Below are positions 43,448-53,931 of a DNA stretch of 64,000 nucleotides, one piece after another. The notes beneath the pieces were generated by a model. That model was not told the origin of the DNA. It was given only the letters and a program-made list of their open reading frames with translations, and made no database searches. The position numbers were made by a program, and so were the translations under genes. The stretch comes from Streptococcus sanguinis SK1 = NCTC 7863 (lineage in GTDB: Bacteria; Bacillota; Bacilli; Lactobacillales; Streptococcaceae). Location of the stretch: contig NZ_GL878509.1 of NCBI RefSeq assembly GCF_000194945.1, positions 266,258-330,257 on the forward strand. The letters run 5' to 3'. Numbering within the stretch: the stretch's first letter is position 1; each line of letters starts with the position of its first letter.

Positions 43448-45709
43448 TTAGCTGTTCAAGTGCCATACTTCTTCTTCGTATTGAGCGATAGTACGGTCAG
43501 ATGAGAAGAATCCAGCTTTGGCGATATTGACGATGACTTTGTCCATCCATGCATTGCGGTCTTCGTAGTCCGCCAGCATGCGCTCTTTCACTTGGATATA
43601 GTCTTCCAGATCCAGCAGGGTCATGAACCAGTCCTTGCTGATCAGTTCATTGTAAAGACGTTCCAAGCGTTCAGCTTTACCAACTGCCAATACTTCATCG
43701 CTAACGATAAAGTCAACCAATGGCTTGATAGCTTCACGTGCATAGTACTCACTAGACTTGTAAGCGGATTTTGCGTAGAGGTCAATAACAGTCTCAGAAT
43801 CTTCACCGAAGATGTAGATGTTGTCTTCGCCGACCAGCTCTGCAATCTCAACGTTCGCTCCGTCCATAGTACCAAGAGTCAAGGCACCGTTAAGCATGAA
43901 CTTCATGTTACCAGTACCAGATGCTTCCTTAGAAGCCAGGGAAATCTGCTCAGAAATGTCACCAGCTGCAATCAAGAAGCTAGACGCTGTAACGTTGTAG
44001 TTTTCTACCATAACTACTTGCAGGTGTGGAGCTACTTGAGGGTCATTAGCAATCACTTCTGACAAGCAAAGGATGAGGTGGATGATGTCCTGTGCAATCG
44101 TGTAAGCAGGAGCAGCCTTACCACCGAAGAAGACAGTGATTGGACGAGCAGGGATGTTACCAGCCTTGATGTCCAGATACTTGTGGATAACGTACAGAGC
44201 GTTCATTTGTTGGCGCTTGTACTCATGCAGGCGCTTGATTTGGATATCAAAGATAGATTCTGGATTGATTTCCACACCTTGTGCTTCCTTCAAGTGACGA
44301 GCCAATTTACGCTTGTTGTGAGCCTTGATGCCTTCCAATTTTTCTTTAACATTTGCAGCGCCAGTGAATTCCAACAAGCCTTCGAGCTTAGTTGCATCAT
44401 GGTGCCAGTCGCGACCCAGCAACTCATCTAGATAATGAGACAGACGTGGGTTGGCATGCATGAGCCAGCGGCGGAAAGTAATACCGTTGGTCTTGTTATT
44501 GAATTTTTCAGGGTAGATATCGTAGAAGGCTTTAAGCTCAGAGTTTTTCAGGATTTCTGTATGCAGAGCAGCAACACCATTGACACTGTATCCGTAGTGG
44601 ATATCCATGTGCGCCATGTGCACACGATCGTCCTCATCAATGATTTGCACTGCTGGATCTACGTATTTAGCCTTAACGCGCTTGTCAAGCTCTTTGATGA
44701 TTGGTACCAGATGCGGTACTACTTCTTTCAAGAATTCCAGAGGCCATTTTTCAAGAGCTTCAGCTAGAATCGTGTGGTTCGTATAAGCAGTCATCTTCTG
44801 TACGATGGCAATTGCTTCATCCAGATCCAAACCACGCTCAGTCAAGAGACGGATCATTTCTGGGATAACCAGAGATGGGTGGGTATCATTGATTTGGATG
44901 ACAGCATAGTCTGCCAAGTCGTGCAGGTTGCTGCCTTTTTCAATCGCTTCGTCAATAATCAGCTGAGCACCATTTGAAACCATGAAGTACTGCTGGAAGA
45001 TACGGAGCAATTCCCCTTGCTTGTCACTATCGTCTGGATAGAGGAAGAGGGTCAAGTTGCGGGCAATATCTGTCTTATCAAAGTCAATACCGTCTGTGAT
45101 GATATCCGCATCCACTGAGTCCAAATCAAAGAGACGAAGACGGTTCTTAGTTTCTGTCTTGTAACCTGGCACATCAATATCATAAAGAGTAGATGTCAGG
45201 GTAAAGTGAGCAAATGGCACTTGGTAGCTGCGGCTAGAGCGAACCAACCAGTTTTGCTCAGTCAGCCAGAAGTTAGGAATAGTTGTCTGTTCGTTGTTTT
45301 TCAAAACCTGTTGGAAAAGACCAAAGTGGTAGTTCAGTCCTACACCATCACCATTAAGACCAAGTGTCGCAATAGAGTCCAGGAAGCAGGCAGCCAGACG
45401 ACCCAAGCCTCCGTTACCCAAAGACGGCTCCAACTCAACTTCTTCTACCTCGATCAAGTCTTTACCAGCATCTGCCAACTCTTGCTTCACATCATCGTAA
45501 AGTCCAAGGTTGATCAAGTTGTTAGACAAAAGTTTACCAATCAGGAACTCAGCTGAGATATAGTAGAGTTTTTTCTTACCAGTATTGACTGGCTTTTGAG
45601 CGCTGGCTAATTTAGTGTAGTTCAAAAGAGCCAGGTAAAGTTCTTCGTTGCTGCAATCAGCAAGATTTTTTGAATAAGTATTTTTGATATAAGTTTGTAA
45701 GTTTGACAT
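43448..45709 (-). CDS. malP: Maltodextrin (glycogen) phosphorylase
   Basis: A 753-aa family GT35 phosphorylase. The N-terminal half has [19 protein letters not shown]; the pyridoxal phosphate lysine is in [14 protein letters not shown]. It removes glucose 1-phosphate from alpha-1,4-glucans. ATG 45709 is chosen (AAGGGA upstream). It follows malQ by 33 bases, so the two genes form a malQ-malP operon under the MalR-type operator at 47303. Confidence 0.95.
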   Translation of the reverse strand: MSNLQTYIKNTYSKNLADCSNEELYLALLNYTKLASAQKPVNTGKKKLYYISAEFLIGKLLSNNLINLGLYDDVKQELADAGKDLIEVEEVELEPSLGNGGLGRLAACFLDSIATLGLNGDGVGLNYHFGLFQQVLKNNEQTTIPNFWLTEQNWLVRSSRSYQVPFAHFTLTSTLYDIDVPGYKTETKNRLRLFDLDSVDADIITDGIDFDKTDIARNLTLFLYPDDSDKQGELLRIFQQYFMVSNGAQLIIDEAIEKGSNLHDLADYAVIQINDTHPSLVIPEMIRLLTERGLDLDEAIAIVQKMTAYTNHTILAEALEKWPLEFLKEVVPHLVPIIKELDKRVKAKYVDPAVQIIDEDDRVHMAHMDIHYGYSVNGVAALHTEILKNSELKAFYDIYPEKFNNKTNGITFRRWLMHANPRLSHYLDELLGRDWHHDATKLEGLLEFTGAANVKEKLEGIKAHNKRKLARHLKEAQGVEINPESIFDIQIKRLHEYKRQQMNALYVIHKYLDIKAGNIPARPITVFFGGKAAPAYTIAQDIIHLILCLSEVIANDPQVAPHLQVVMVENYNVTASSFLIAAGDISEQISLASKEASGTGNMKFMLNGALTLGTMDGANVEIAELVGEDNIYIFGEDSETVIDLYAKSAYKSSEYYAREAIKPLVDFIVSDEVLAVGKAERLERLYNELISKDWFMTLLDLEDYIQVKERMLADYEDRNAWMDKVIVNIAKAGFFSSDRTIAQYEEEVWHLNS

Positions 45710-45742
45710 GATTAATCCCTTCAAGCCTGATTCGGCTGTTCT

Positions 45743-47254
45743 TTATTCGTTAATTAAATCGGTATTCATACGACGGTAAGTCTTGGTCAAGCTGTAAAGC
45801 TCACCTTCGACGATTGGATTCAGCTCTTCAGCTGTCATCCGCCAAGTCCAGTTGCCACCAATTGTGGATGGATAGTTCATCCGTGCTGCACTATCTAATT
45901 CCAGCAGGTCTTGCATGGTTGCAATGGCCATAAAGCTGACTGAAGCAAAGATTGTGCGCAGCATTGCATGAGGTACTGTTTCGTACTCCTTACGGTTGGT
46001 GTACTGAGCCATGTACTGGCGAGTAGCGTCGTCAATCTCATCCTTGTACCAGCCCAAAACAGTATTGTTATCATGGGTTCCGGTATACATGACTGAGTTG
46101 TTTGGCGCCAGATGCGGGCTATCGATGCTTTCATCATCAGGATTGAAGGCGAATTGCAAGATCTTCATTCCTGGGAAACCAGTGCGCTCGCGCAGCTCGA
46201 TCACTTCGTCCGTCATAAAGCCTAGGTCTTCTGCGATGATATTCAAATCACCCAAGGCTTCCTTAACCGCTGCAAAGAGCTTGTAGTCAGGACCTTTGAC
46301 CCACTTACCAGAAGCAGATGTTTCTGAGCCAGCAGGTACTTCCCAGTAAGACTCAAAGCCGCGGAAGTGGTCGATACGGACAATGTCGTAAATCTTGAAG
46401 CTTTCACGCAGACGCTCAATCCACCAAGCATAACCATCTTTGTCCATAGCTTCCCAGTCATAGATAGGATTGCCCCAAAGCTGGCCAGTTTCTGAAAATT
46501 CATCTGGCGGACAGCCTGCCACACAAGTTGGCTTACCAACAGCATCTGTCTTAAAGAAGTGAGGCTGTGCCCACACATCAGCACTGTCAGCTGCCACATA
46601 AATTGGCATATCACCGACAATCTCGATGTGATGTTCATTAGCATAGGCTTTTAATCTTAACCACTGCTTAAAGAAGAGATACTGGGTCACACGATGGTAG
46701 GTCAGCTTGTCAGCTAGCTTTTCACGATAAGAAGCGAGGCTAGCAGCCTCACGGCGGCGAATCGCTTCATCTGGCCACTCTGTCCAAGCTAGATTATCAA
46801 AATGCTCCTTGATAGCCATGTACTCAGCGAAAACTTCCAACCAAGCTGCATTTTGCTCTACAAAGCTCTCATAGTCAGACAGATCGTCTGCTTTCAAGAA
46901 GCGAGCTACTGCTTTTTCCATGATTGGACGGCGAGCATCGAAAATCTTTGCATAATCCACTTTTCTAGGATCATCTCCAAAATCAGCTCCCTTGACATCT
47001 GACTCGTTCAGCAGTCCTTCTTCTATCAGAATATCAAAATCGATAAAGTAGGTATTCCCCGCAAAAGCAGAGAAAGACTGATATGGAGAATCACCATAAC
47101 TGGTCGTTCCCAGTGGCAAAATCTGCCAATAGCGCTGCTTGGTGCGAACCAAGAAGTCTACAAAATCATAAGCACTTTGGCCAAAAGATCCGATACCGTA
47201 CTTGCCCGGAAGGGATGAAATGTGCATGAGCACGCCGCTTTGACGTTTTTTCAT
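45743..47254 (-). CDS. malQ: 4-alpha-glucanotransferase (amylomaltase)
   Basis: A 503-aa GH77 enzyme. The nucleophile Asp is in VRIDHFRGFESYWEVP, the acid/base Glu in IAEDLGFMT, and YTGTHDNNTVLGW is the third conserved region. It lengthens short maltodextrins and releases glucose. First gene of the malQP operon. Confidence 0.96.
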   Translation of the reverse strand: MKKRQSGVLMHISSLPGKYGIGSFGQSAYDFVDFLVRTKQRYWQILPLGTTSYGDSPYQSFSAFAGNTYFIDFDILIEEGLLNESDVKGADFGDDPRKVDYAKIFDARRPIMEKAVARFLKADDLSDYESFVEQNAAWLEVFAEYMAIKEHFDNLAWTEWPDEAIRRREAASLASYREKLADKLTYHRVTQYLFFKQWLRLKAYANEHHIEIVGDMPIYVAADSADVWAQPHFFKTDAVGKPTCVAGCPPDEFSETGQLWGNPIYDWEAMDKDGYAWWIERLRESFKIYDIVRIDHFRGFESYWEVPAGSETSASGKWVKGPDYKLFAAVKEALGDLNIIAEDLGFMTDEVIELRERTGFPGMKILQFAFNPDDESIDSPHLAPNNSVMYTGTHDNNTVLGWYKDEIDDATRQYMAQYTNRKEYETVPHAMLRTIFASVSFMAIATMQDLLELDSAARMNYPSTIGGNWTWRMTAEELNPIVEGELYSLTKTYRRMNTDLINE

Positions 47255-47302
47255 TTTGTCACCTCGTTATTTTTCCTCTACGCCTTTTCATTTTTACTTA
47301 AT

Positions 47303-47351
47303 GCAAACGTTTGCGTCGACTTGATTATAACCTATTTTTTTTTTAGTGCAA
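47303..47351 (-). promoter_or_regulatory. malQP promoter with MalR/CcpA-type operator
   Basis: Minus strand TTGCAC (47346-47351), 16-bp spacer, TATAAT (47324-47329). The perfect palindrome GCAAACGTTTGC (47303-47314) lies just downstream of the -10, around the transcription start, where a LacI-family repressor would block initiation. The core also fits the CcpA cre site with one mismatch. Confidence 0.75.
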
Positions 47352-47446
47352 GGGGTTTTTGAGATTTTTTTCAATTTATTGGTTAATGGATATAATGCTC
47401 TTTTAGGACTCTCTTACAGCCCCAATTATTTGCCGTTTTTCTCTTC

Positions 47447-47503
47447 TTGCAAGCGTTCTCTTTTTGTGTTAAAATGTTCTTACAAACAGAAAACGTTTGC
47501 GTT
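47447..47503 (+). promoter_or_regulatory. Plus-strand MalR-controlled promoter
   Basis: TTGCAA (47447-47452), 17-bp spacer, TAAAAT (47470-47475), then AAAACGTTTGCGTT (about 47490-47503), the partner of the malQP operator. The transcript would have a leader of about 200 bases before malR. 47504-47688 contains no convincing gene: a 14-codon ATG frame at 47593-47637 and a possible second -10 near 47640 are all I see. Confidence 0.65.
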
Positions 47504-47688
47504 TACTGAGAAACTGCTTTATACTTGTTTTTTCGACCATCATAGTTAGGCAAAATCACTGGTTATAAGAACCATTTTGGGCAGAGGTTTGCATGACTCT
47601 TAGAAAGCAAGTGCTTCTACTAGTAGATTTAAAATAGTTGATATTATAGAAAGGATTTCCAGCAAATGCAGGCCTTTAGGAGGTTTTT

Positions 47689-48672
47689 ATGCGAGTTACT
47701 ATCAAAGAAGTCGCAAAACTAGCAGGCGTGTCGCCCTCTACTGTGACCCGCGTCGTACAAAACAAATCAACCATCAGTGAAGAAACCAAAAAACGGGTCC
47801 GTGCTGCTATGAAGGAGCTGGACTATCATCCCAACCTCAATGCCAGAAGTCTGGTCAGCCAGTCCAGCCAAGTCATCGGCTTGGTCCTGCCGGACGACTC
47901 AGATGTCTTCTATCAAAACCCTTTTTTCCCAACTGTATTGCGGGGGATTTCTCAGATTGCTTCTGACTATGACTATGCCATCCAGATCAGCACTGGGCAA
48001 GATGAAGAGCACCGCTTGGAAAATCTGAAGCAAATGATTTTAGGAAAACGAGTAGATGGACTGATCTTCCTTTATTCTAAGCAGGACGATCCTTTGGTCG
48101 ACTTTGCAGTCAGGAACAACTTTCCTTTCCTTATCCTAGGGAAAGCTGTCTCACCTTTCATCTCTCTAGTGGACAACGACAATATCAAGGCTGGCTATGA
48201 CGCAACCAGATATTTCCTTGACAAGGGCTATCAGAAAATTGCCTTTCTGGCTGGGAATAAGGAGCTGGTTGTTTCTCAAGATCGTTACACAGGCTACAAG
48301 CAAGCACTGAATGAAGCAGAACGGCCTTTGGATGAACGCATTATCAAATTTGCCTTCGGTTTCCTTCTGGAAGACAACAGTTACAAGATTATGGAGGAGC
48401 TGCCGCTAGATGAGATTGAAGCCATCGTGACCTCTGATACCTTGGTAGCAGAAGGAGCTCTGCACTATCTCAAAGATCAGGACTACCATATTCCCATTAT
48501 CACCTTTGATTCTCTCAAACCACGGATTGATGTGGATGCTTATATCGATATCAATGCCCTTGAGCTTGGGAAAGAATCCTTCCGGACCCTCTTCCAAATC
48601 ATCAAGGACAATAAAGAAGACAAGCAAATCTGCTATCGCCAGTTGATCCCGCATAGCATCAGCACTCGATAA
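47689..48672 (+). CDS. malR: LacI-family maltose operon regulator
   Basis: A 327-aa LacI/GalR repressor. The HTH MRVTIKEVAKLAGVSPSTVT leads into the hinge YHPNLNARSL. The periplasmic-binding-like domain has VIGLVLPDDSDVFYQNPFF. The whole reads like pneumococcal MalR as I recall it, with the shared end ICYRQLI. It represses maltodextrin genes when maltodextrin is absent. AGGAGG precedes the ATG. Both GCAAACG-type palindromes upstream are probable sites. Confidence 0.92.
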   Translation: MRVTIKEVAKLAGVSPSTVTRVVQNKSTISEETKKRVRAAMKELDYHPNLNARSLVSQSSQVIGLVLPDDSDVFYQNPFFPTVLRGISQIASDYDYAIQISTGQDEEHRLENLKQMILGKRVDGLIFLYSKQDDPLVDFAVRNNFPFLILGKAVSPFISLVDNDNIKAGYDATRYFLDKGYQKIAFLAGNKELVVSQDRYTGYKQALNEAERPLDERIIKFAFGFLLEDNSYKIMEELPLDEIEAIVTSDTLVAEGALHYLKDQDYHIPIITFDSLKPRIDVDAYIDINALELGKESFRTLFQIIKDNKEDKQICYRQLIPHSISTR

Positions 48673-48687
48673 TCCGAGTGCTTTTAC
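48659..48687 (+). terminator. Terminator at the end of malR
   Basis: AGCACTCG-ATAATC-CGAGTGCT followed by TTTTA; the loop includes the malR stop codon. Confidence 0.8.
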
Positions 48688-48789
48688 TCATTTATCAAAG
48701 ATTCACATATCGGCCTTGTCCCAACCCAGGGCAGAGCCTGAACTCAAAACAATTACACGAAGAGAAACTGACAAAGAAAGAGGAAAAAC

Positions 48790-50865
48790 ATGGCCTTTCG
48801 TATTTTTCAAGCCTATTTAGATGACGAAAATATCATCACCATCGAACTGGAAAAGAGCTTTGAAGCCTACTCCATCCACTTTACACTGGAAGACAAGCAC
48901 AGCTCTAGCCCTTTAACCATCAAAAACATCAACAATCAGGAAGAACGGATTATCTACACCGTATCGGCTAATGAGCCCATTGACCTAACGCAATCCTACA
49001 AGGTCTATGACCAAGACCGCAATCATACCGACCTGCAGTACCGCCATATCGTGAAAAAGCCTATTTTCGATGAGATTTTTGACTATGCAGGCGACGATTT
49101 GGGAGCTCAGTACAACCCCCAAGCCACCGATTTCAAACTCTGGGCACCGATTTCCGAAAAAGTCCTCCTGCATCTGAAAGACCAGGTTCACCATCTCAAG
49201 CGTCTGGATAAGGGAGTCTGGCATACCCGCATTGAGGGAGATTTAGAGGGAGCCTCTTATTCTTATCTCCATAAGATTAATGGCAAGTGGGTGGAAGTCC
49301 ATGATCCCTACGCCCTATCCTCAGACGTCAATTCGGGCAACAGCTATGTCATCGATCTAGACAAGATTAAAAAGCCAATCAAACGAGCAAAAACACAGTT
49401 GGATCCGACAGAAGCTGTCATTTATGAAATGAGCGTCCGCGATTTCTCTATGCAGAAAGAAATTGGCTTCTCCTATCCCGGGAAGTTTGCCTCGCTGAGC
49501 GAATCTCCAGTCGTTCACGGCCAGAAGTTCGGTCTGGACTATCTGAAAGAGCTGGGTATCAGCCATGTGCAGCTCATGCCCGTCTATGACTTTGGCAGCG
49601 TTGATGAAAAGCATCCAGAGCTCGTCTACAACTGGGGTTATGACCCTGTCCAGTATAATGTCCCAGATGGCAGTTTTGCCAGCAATCCGCGAGACCCTTA
49701 TGCCCGCATCTTAGAACTACAGGCGGCCATTACTGCCTTCCACAATGCTGATATCAGCGTCATCATGGATGTGGTCTACAATCATGTCTATGATGCCAAC
49801 AGCTATGCTTTTGAAAAAATCGTGCCCGGCTATTTTTTCCGGCTCAATGACATGGGCTACCGGACCAACGGAACCTTCTGTGGTAATGATGTAGCCAGTG
49901 AGAAGGCCATGGTTCGCCGCTATATCAAGCAGTCGGTCAAGCAATGGGTCAGCCTCTATGGCTTTGACGGTTTCCGCTTTGATCTGATGGGGATTTTAGA
50001 CATTCAAACCATGCAGCAGATAGCTAACGAACTCAAGGCGCTCTATCCTAACATCTATCTCTACGGTGAAGGCTGGCAGATGGATACTGGGCTGGCAAGT
50101 GAACGTTTGGCTCATCAGTACAATGCTGCCCAGCTTCCGGATTATGGGTTTTTCAGCGATCATTTCCGTGACAGTCTCAAGCAGACCATCGCCCAAGGTC
50201 GGCAAATCGAGAGCAAGACTCCTGCCAGTCAGCTTGAAAATGTCCTGACAGCAAATGTTGGTCTAAAAGGCGAGGCCCACTTCACTGCGCCCCAGCAGGC
50301 TATTAATTATGTGGAGTGCCATGACAATGCAACGGTTTTTGATTATTTTGATATCGTCAACCCTGCTATCACCTTGCGGGATCGGCTGGCCAATTCGCGG
50401 CTGGCTCTCCATCTCGTCCTGCTGGCTCAAGGTGTTCCCTTTATCCATAGCGGTCAGGAATTTTTCCGGACTAAAAATCTGATTGATAACACCTACAATA
50501 TGCCTGACGAAATCAATAAACTAGACTGGCTGCGCTCCCTGCATTATACAGAGGACATTGCTTTTGTTAAACAGCTGATTGCTTTTCGCAGGGCACATCC
50601 GCTGCTGCATCTAAAGACCAGCGCCGCTATCAAGCAAGCCTGTCAGGTCAACTGGCTGACAGACAGTCTATTGGAGTACAAAATTCAAGACAGCAAAGCG
50701 AGCATGACCATCGTCATCAACTTCAGCAGCCAAGAGGCTGTCTACGAAAACAAAAACAAGCAAAAGCTGCACCTTCAATACCCAGCCATTGATGCCCAAA
50801 AACCAATCGCACCACTAGCTGACAGTTACAGCCTAGCTGGCAAGCAGTTGATTGTGTTGAAATAG
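48790..50865 (+). CDS. pulA: Type I pullulanase, intracellular
   Basis: A 691-aa GH13 debranching enzyme. An N-terminal beta domain is followed by a CBM48-like module (DFKLWAPISEKVLLHL), the type I pullulanase signature YNWGYDP, and the four GH13 regions: DVVYNHV, GFRFDLMG (nucleophile), YGEGWQ (acid/base) and ECHDNATVFD. There is no signal peptide or wall anchor, so it is cytoplasmic, unlike the large surface pullulanases. It hydrolyses alpha-1,6 branches and feeds linear chains to MalP and MalQ. Confidence 0.94.
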   Translation: MAFRIFQAYLDDENIITIELEKSFEAYSIHFTLEDKHSSSPLTIKNINNQEERIIYTVSANEPIDLTQSYKVYDQDRNHTDLQYRHIVKKPIFDEIFDYAGDDLGAQYNPQATDFKLWAPISEKVLLHLKDQVHHLKRLDKGVWHTRIEGDLEGASYSYLHKINGKWVEVHDPYALSSDVNSGNSYVIDLDKIKKPIKRAKTQLDPTEAVIYEMSVRDFSMQKEIGFSYPGKFASLSESPVVHGQKFGLDYLKELGISHVQLMPVYDFGSVDEKHPELVYNWGYDPVQYNVPDGSFASNPRDPYARILELQAAITAFHNADISVIMDVVYNHVYDANSYAFEKIVPGYFFRLNDMGYRTNGTFCGNDVASEKAMVRRYIKQSVKQWVSLYGFDGFRFDLMGILDIQTMQQIANELKALYPNIYLYGEGWQMDTGLASERLAHQYNAAQLPDYGFFSDHFRDSLKQTIAQGRQIESKTPASQLENVLTANVGLKGEAHFTAPQQAINYVECHDNATVFDYFDIVNPAITLRDRLANSRLALHLVLLAQGVPFIHSGQEFFRTKNLIDNTYNMPDEINKLDWLRSLHYTEDIAFVKQLIAFRRAHPLLHLKTSAAIKQACQVNWLTDSLLEYKIQDSKASMTIVINFSSQEAVYENKNKQKLHLQYPAIDAQKPIAPLADSYSLAGKQLIVLK

Positions 50866-50868
50866 ATT

Positions 50869-50912
50869 ATAAAACATCAGCCAATGAATAAGCTGATGTT
50901 TTTGTTTTTTTA
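50869..50912. terminator. Bidirectional terminator between pulA and thrC
   Basis: AAAACATCAGC-CAATGAATA-GCTGATGTTTT with T run on the plus strand; it touches the thrC stop. Confidence 0.85.
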
Positions 50913-52394
50913 TAATCCCAAATAATCTTCGACTTCTGCCTGCATTTGGTCTGCAGCGACCGTCGTTTTGTGGCGCACTGGGGCTGTTTCTAAGCCATCC
51001 ACAGCTGGTGGCAAGGCTACGCCAGAAAGTTCGTGCAGTTGATCCAAAGCCTCAAAGTCACTGAGTCCTGTTTGGCCAGTCACAGCCTCAACAGCCACGA
51101 CTGGGAATTTATAAGGACTAGCGGTAGACGCGATAACAGTCTTGCGCTGATCATCTGTCTCTGCCAGATATTTTTGATAGACAGCAGACGCGACAGCTGT
51201 ATGAGGGTCTTCGATGTAGTCAGATGCTTGATAGACCCGCTTGATTTCAGCAGCTGTTTCTTGCTCTGTCGCATAATCAGCCGCAAAGAGCTCTAAAATC
51301 CCAGCGTCAAAGTCCGTCAGTTCATACTGTCCATGTTCATTCAAAGCCGCCATCAAAGTAGCTGTTTTCTCAGCGCTGTTACCAGACAGGTGGAAAATCA
51401 AACGCTCCAAGTTAGAGGAAACCAGAATATCCATGGACGGACTAGACGTCACCTTGAAGCTCCGCTTCTTGTCATAAACCTGAGTCTTGAAGAAATCGGT
51501 CAGGACATTGTTTTCATTCGATGCGCAGATTAGCTTGCCAACCGGCAGACCGATTTGCTTGGCATAGTAGGCCGCCAGGATATTACCAAAGTTCCCCGTC
51601 GGAACGGTAAAGTTGACCTTGTCTCCTGCTATGATTTCTCCCGCCTTCACCAGCTGAGCATAAGCATAGACATAGTAGACAATCTGCGGCACCAAACGGC
51701 CGATATTCATGGAATTAGCAGATGAAAACTGGAGTTTGTGCTCCAAGAGACGAGCTCGTAGGTCTGTGTCGTTAAACATGCGCTTGACATTGGTCTGGGC
51801 ATCGTCAAAGTTGCCATCAATGGCAACGACATGCGTATTGGCACCTGTCTGGGTCGTCATTTGCAACTCTTGAACCTTGCTGACACCATCTTTCGGATAA
51901 AAGACAATGATCTCAGTCCCAGGAACGTCCGCAAAGCCTGCCATAGCCGCCTTGCCTGTGTCGCCAGAAGTCGCCGTCAAAATGACAATTTTGTTTTCCA
52001 AACCGTGCTTTTTAGCTGCGGTTGTCATCAGATGAGGCAGGATAGACAAAGCCATATCCTTGAAGGCAATGGTCGCTCCGTGGAAAAGTTCTAGATTGTA
52101 CTGACCATCCAGCTTGACCAAGGGAGCAATAGCCGCATCATCAAACTTGCTGTCGTAGGCATGGTTGATACAGTAGTCCAGCTCTGCTTCAGAAAAATCA
52201 TCCAAAAATGCGGACAAAACCAGCTTGGCTACTTCCTGATAAGAAGCATCTTTGAGCTTGGCAAAGTCCAAATCGACCTGCGGATAGGTAATGGGCGTAA
52301 AGAGACCGCCGTCTGTCGCCAAGCCTTGCAGAATCGCCTGGCTGGCTGTTACTCTATTCTTTTCGTCGCGTGTTGATTGATAAACTAAGGTCAT
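50910..52394 (-). CDS. thrC: Threonine synthase
   Basis: A 494-aa PLP enzyme. The PLP lysine is in FHGATIAFKDMALS, LTATSGDTGKAAMAGF supplies the phosphate contact, and FTVPTGNFGNILAAYYAK follows. It converts phosphohomoserine to threonine. It is of the longer threonine synthase type. A TATAAT -10 is visible at about 52419-52424 on the minus strand; no leader or T-box is evident in the short 5' region. Confidence 0.95.
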   Translation of the reverse strand: MTLVYQSTRDEKNRVTASQAILQGLATDGGLFTPITYPQVDLDFAKLKDASYQEVAKLVLSAFLDDFSEAELDYCINHAYDSKFDDAAIAPLVKLDGQYNLELFHGATIAFKDMALSILPHLMTTAAKKHGLENKIVILTATSGDTGKAAMAGFADVPGTEIIVFYPKDGVSKVQELQMTTQTGANTHVVAIDGNFDDAQTNVKRMFNDTDLRARLLEHKLQFSSANSMNIGRLVPQIVYYVYAYAQLVKAGEIIAGDKVNFTVPTGNFGNILAAYYAKQIGLPVGKLICASNENNVLTDFFKTQVYDKKRSFKVTSSPSMDILVSSNLERLIFHLSGNSAEKTATLMAALNEHGQYELTDFDAGILELFAADYATEQETAAEIKRVYQASDYIEDPHTAVASAVYQKYLAETDDQRKTVIASTASPYKFPVVAVEAVTGQTGLSDFEALDQLHELSGVALPPAVDGLETAPVRHKTTVAADQMQAEVEDYLGL

Positions 52395-52471
52395 TCTCTC
52401 TCATCCTTTATCTGTAGTTCGCTTTATTATACCAAAATCTATCAGAAAATTCTCGCTTTTTCACAGAGAAT

Positions 52472-52501
52472 ATCAGAAAAAGCCCATTTCTGGGCTTGTT
52501 T
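52472..52501 (-). terminator. Terminator after the LysM protein gene
   Basis: Minus strand AAGCCCA-GAAA-TGGGCTT then TTTC, just after the stop codon. Confidence 0.8.
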
Positions 52502-52506
52502 TCATC

Positions 52507-53610
52507 TTATTCATTCATAGATACGTGAACGTGGTCGTAATGGTTTTCAGTCACGCTACCACGGTCTGGCATTTGGTTCCAAGTATTAGCTGGTCCATAA
52601 ATGCTTTCAAATGGTGCATAGAACTGTTGCTGCCAGATAACGTAAGAGATTCCTCTTTCAGTCATGTTAGAGGTAACATCGGCTGCAACCTGGTTTCCTA
52701 ATTCAGTATTCTCACCAACGATAAAGTCAGCCGCCAAACCTTTACCGTGGTCACCACTATCACCTGGGCGGTAGAGACTAAATTCTGTAATGCCATATTT
52801 AGCTGCTATCTCTTCTTTCAGAGCAGCAGTCTGTGGCTGAAGACCTTCATTAGCAGGATTGTTAGTTGTCACGCTAGCTGCGTCTGTTACAGCTGGAGCA
52901 TTGTAAGTTGTTGGCTCAACAGCGGCAGTTGCTTGACTGACTTGGTCTTGGCCTAATTCAGTCGCTTCTGGAGCCGCCTCTGCTGGAGCCGCTGGACTTG
53001 CAGCAACTACTGGCTGTGGCGCTGCCTCTACAGGAGCTGCTGCATTTGCTTCCGCAGCTGGGGCTGCTTCACTTGCAACTTCTGCTACTGGGGCAGGAGC
53101 TTCTTCAGAAGGCGCTGGTGCTTGGTCTGCTGGAGCTGCAACAGCTTCCTCAACAGCCGGAGCTGGAGTTTCTGCTGTTTGAGCCGGTGCCGCTGGAGCG
53201 GCTTGTTCAGTACCAAAAATCTCGCTAGCTGTATAATCTTCCGTTACCAATCCTGCATTATTTCCTGCTTGGTAGCTTTGGATTTCTACAGAGGCAATTT
53301 CGTTGTGGCCATTTGTTGTAATGGTCAAAACAGTACCTGGGAAAATCAAGTCAGCATTGGCAATTTGGTTGATTTTAGCCAAGTCAACAAGATCAATGTT
53401 CATCGCTTGGGCGATATTTCCCAAAGTGTCTCCATATTGAACAGTGTATGTTTGTTGGTTTTCATTGCTCGTAATATCTGCTTTAATTTGCTCAACTGTT
53501 CTGGCAGTCCAGTTTTGTGGCTGCTCCTCAGCTCGCGTTGTTAACAAAGGCAATGCTGACAAAGCAACAGTTGAAGCTAAAAGTAATTTCTTATTCATTT
53601 TCATATACAA
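52507..53610 (-). CDS. Secreted LysM cell-wall protein
   Basis: A 367-aa exported protein: signal peptide to about residue 27 (LLTTRAEE), a LysM domain YTVQYGDTLGNIAQAMNIDL..PGTVLTI (about residues 54-98), a long Ala/Pro/Glu low-complexity linker (about 135-255), and a C-terminal domain with HGKGLAADFIVG and HYDHVHVSM. The His/Asp pattern recalls D,D-peptidase-like folds. Similar LysM proteins occur in pneumococcus. The start may be TTG 53610 (GGAAGG six bases upstream) or ATG 53598. 53611-53756 upstream holds two direct TGTAAY words 22 bp apart and no gene. Confidence 0.85.
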   Translation of the reverse strand: MYMKMNKKLLLASTVALSALPLLTTRAEEQPQNWTARTVEQIKADITSNENQQTYTVQYGDTLGNIAQAMNIDLVDLAKINQIANADLIFPGTVLTITTNGHNEIASVEIQSYQAGNNAGLVTEDYTASEIFGTEQAAPAAPAQTAETPAPAVEEAVAAPADQAPAPSEEAPAPVAEVASEAAPAAEANAAAPVEAAPQPVVAASPAAPAEAAPEATELGQDQVSQATAAVEPTTYNAPAVTDAASVTTNNPANEGLQPQTAALKEEIAAKYGITEFSLYRPGDSGDHGKGLAADFIVGENTELGNQVAADVTSNMTERGISYVIWQQQFYAPFESIYGPANTWNQMPDRGSVTENHYDHVHVSMNE

Positions 53611-53756
53611 AATGCACCTTCCTAATCATTCATGATACAAAAACCATCTTACCATAAATCTTCTAAGAAAAAAGCCTTTTTCGACCTATTTAACAGAACT
53701 GTCCGTCCCCTGTAATATGGAGATTTGTTTGTAACATATTAAAATTAGCAATAAGC

Positions 53757-53790
53757 AAAAGAACCTCGTTTAGAGAGGTTCTGTTTTTCT
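53757..53790. terminator. Terminator between ntpD and the LysM gene
   Basis: AGAACCTC-GTTTAGA-GAGGTTCT hairpin with T tract on the plus strand and a weaker one on the minus strand. A second small hairpin AGAAGC-TATC-GCTTCT is at 53869-53884. 53791-53931 holds no gene that I can support. Confidence 0.65.
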
Positions 53791-53931
53791 TTTGGGCTTA
53801 TTTGAATTTTTTCTACTCTGATAAACTAAACCCGACCTAAGCTCTTGGCAAAAAAGAGAAAATCCCTAGAAGCTATCGCTTCTTCGTCTATTTTCCTATT
53901 TTTGCTGTGAGCTCTTAACGGTCTTGGTATC

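Noticed and set aside
47593..47637. A 14-codon ATG frame with AGAGG upstream in the malR leader
   Set aside because: Possible leader peptide, but too short and without regulatory codons or an attenuator; left as part of the intergenic description.
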